From UBA1479 sp963976055 (GTDB taxonomy: Bacteria > Pseudomonadota > Alphaproteobacteria > Rhodospirillales > Casp-alpha2): DNA of 64,000 nt. The notes under the pieces were generated by a model. It did no database searches. It saw nothing but the letters and a program-made list of their open reading frames with translations, and was not told where the DNA came from. The stretch spans positions 248,001 to 312,000 of the forward strand of contig CAXBJB010000002.1 of assembly GCA_963976055.1 (NCBI GenBank), given 5' to 3'. Below, piece by piece: positions 62,916-64,000 of this stretch; the first letter of the stretch is position 1, and every line of letters begins with the position of its first letter. The position numbers and the translations under genes are program-made.

Positions 62916-64000
62916 GCAGCGATGACGACGCCCTAGCCCTGGACCCCCGCGCCAATCCGGACCTGATCGGGCATTTGGAGGCCGAGGAAAGCCTGCGCAC
63001 GGCGCTTGAGGCCGGACGTCTGGCCCATGCCTGGCTGATCACCGGGCCCAAGGGCATCGGCAAGGCGACCCTGGCGCACCGTTTCGCGCGTTATGTCCTG
63101 AGCCATGGCGCGGTTCTGGCCAAGGCCGCCCCCACGAGCGACGGCCCGGGTCTGTTCGGCGATGCCCCGCCGGAACCGGCACCTGCCCCCGCCGGGGCCG
63201 GGGGAGAGGGGCAGGGGCTTTACCTGGACCCCGCCCATCCCGTGTTTCACCGCACGCTGGCCGGCAGCCATGCCGACTTGATGGTGATCGAATGTGCGGT
63301 CGACGAGAAAACCGGCCGCCGCAAGGGCCAGATCCCGGTTGATGCGATCCGCGCCGTGAAAAGCTTTCTCAGCCTGACGGCGGGCGAGGGGGCGTGGCGC
63401 GTGGTCGTCATCGACAGCGCCGACGACATGAACCGCAACGCCGCCAACGCGCTTCTGAAAGTACTTGAAGAACCACCGCCGCAGGCCTTGGTTATTCTGG
63501 TGTCGCACAATCCGGGCAGCCTGCTGCCGACCATCCGCTCGCGCTGCCGGCGCCTGACCCTGCGGCCGCCGCCGGCGGATGCCGTGGCGGCCCTGATCGC
63601 CCGGCGCTGCCCCGATCTGGGGGCGGCCGAGGCCGCGCGCCTGGCCGAGGTTGCCGAAGGCAGTATCGGCTATGCCCTCGACTTGGCGGAACAGGGGGGG
63701 CTGGCCATGCTGGACGAGGTCTCAAGCCTGCTTGCGCGCCTGCCGGACGGCATTCCGGCCAAGGATCTGCACGATTTCGCCGGGCGCCTGGGCGGGGCGG
63801 GGAAAGAGGCCGAGTTCGCGGCTTTCGCCAAGACGCTGCGCTGGTGGTTGGAACGCCTGATCATCGCCGGCGGCGGCGGGCCGCTGCCGGGCATCATCGA
63901 TGCCCAGGCCGTGGCCAGGCTCAACGCCATGGCCGGCCTTGATCGTTGGCTGGAGGTATGGGAAAAGGTGTCGCGCCTGCTTGCCGCGACGACCGCCGCC
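62912..64000 (+). CDS. holB: DNA polymerase III subunit delta' (partial, cut by window end)
   Basis: The frame from GTG 62912 runs open to the end of the window (363 codons). It has NPDLIGHLEAEESLRTALEA, Walker A GPKGIGKATLAHRF, DSADDMNRNAANALLKVLEE and IRSRCRRLTLRPP, the sensor-1/Arg-finger region (SRC) of clamp-loader subunits. Delta' is the rigid stator of the clamp loader. It follows tmk with a GTGA overlap. A helical insert (about 65-105, Pro/Gly-rich: APAPAGAGGEGQGL) precedes the DEAD-like strand. Confidence 0.92.
   Translation, partial: MSSDDDALALDPRANPDLIGHLEAEESLRTALEAGRLAHAWLITGPKGIGKATLAHRFARYVLSHGAVLAKAAPTSDGPGLFGDAPPEPAPAPAGAGGEGQGLYLDPAHPVFHRTLAGSHADLMVIECAVDEKTGRRKGQIPVDAIRAVKSFLSLTAGEGAWRVVVIDSADDMNRNAANALLKVLEEPPPQALVILVSHNPGSLLPTIRSRCRRLTLRPPPADAVAALIARRCPDLGAAEAARLAEVAEGSIGYALDLAEQGGLAMLDEVSSLLARLPDGIPAKDLHDFAGRLGGAGKEAEFAAFAKTLRWWLERLIIAGGGGPLPGIIDAQAVARLNAMAGLDRWLEVWEKVSRLLAATTAA

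Overview
This is a GC-rich chromosomal window from an alphaproteobacterium, most likely Rhodospirillales/Rhodospirillaceae-like. That reading rests on the gene orders recG | sdhE-mfd and mltB-rlpA-dacA-tmk-holB, a flagellar fliG, a TIGR02186-type protein, a Liv-type ABC operon and a ScfR-like regulator. It is inferred from gene content only; no species can be named.

Layout. (1) 0-3.4 kb: the end of rpe, a class II aldolase divergent from a FadR-type GntR regulator with an operator-like palindrome between them, a glutathione transferase/maleylacetoacetate isomerase, and a universal stress protein. (2) 3.4-6.6 kb: a sulfur-flavoured cluster with two tandem TauE/SafE permeases, a TIGR02186 membrane protein and TusA. 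(3) 6.6-17.4 kb: AsmA, FliG, two secreted proteins, and a type I secretion-like set of two ABC subunits plus an HlyD adaptor in which most ATPase motifs are lost. (4) 17.4-29.5 kb: NUDIX, a cyclic-nucleotide-binding protein, a haloacetate-dehalogenase-like hydrolase, DUF502, RecG, SdhE, Mfd, a DsbA-family protein, a 48-aa gene behind two palindromic operators, and an Atg22-like MFS transporter. (5) 29.5-42.9 kb: a symporter-histidine kinase with its small membrane partner and a response regulator, a ScfR-like regulator, a complete branched-chain-amino-acid-type ABC transporter, a chemoreceptor and a solitary HicA-like protein.

(6) 43.0-56.6 kb: the most interesting part, a 13.5-kb genomic island. 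It lies between an intact tRNA-Ser(UGA) gene (right end, minus strand) and a displaced 3' fragment of a tRNA-Ser(UGA) (left end) in the same orientation. It carries an N-type ATPase operon (atpDCQRBEFAG), a Crp/Fnr regulator without FNR cysteines, a small protein, and a tightly overlapping operon: PhaC-like PHA synthase, FabI, an enoyl-CoA hydratase-phosphotransacylase fusion, and an acetate/butyrate-type kinase. No integrase is seen. My inference is that the operon can make ATP by substrate-level phosphorylation from (R)-3-hydroxyacyl-CoA/PHB carbon (hydratase, enoyl reductase, phosphotransacylase, kinase), while the N-ATPase spends ATP to pump ions, which would suit low-oxygen survival.

(7) 56.6-64 kb: a 38-aa membrane peptide, a 104-aa protein with its own promoter and terminator, then a cell-envelope/replication run (YdcF, MltB-like, RlpA, D,D-carboxypeptidase, Tmk, and a HolB cut by the window edge).

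Limits: all family calls are by eye from conserved motifs. No database search, GC computation or RNA folding was run.
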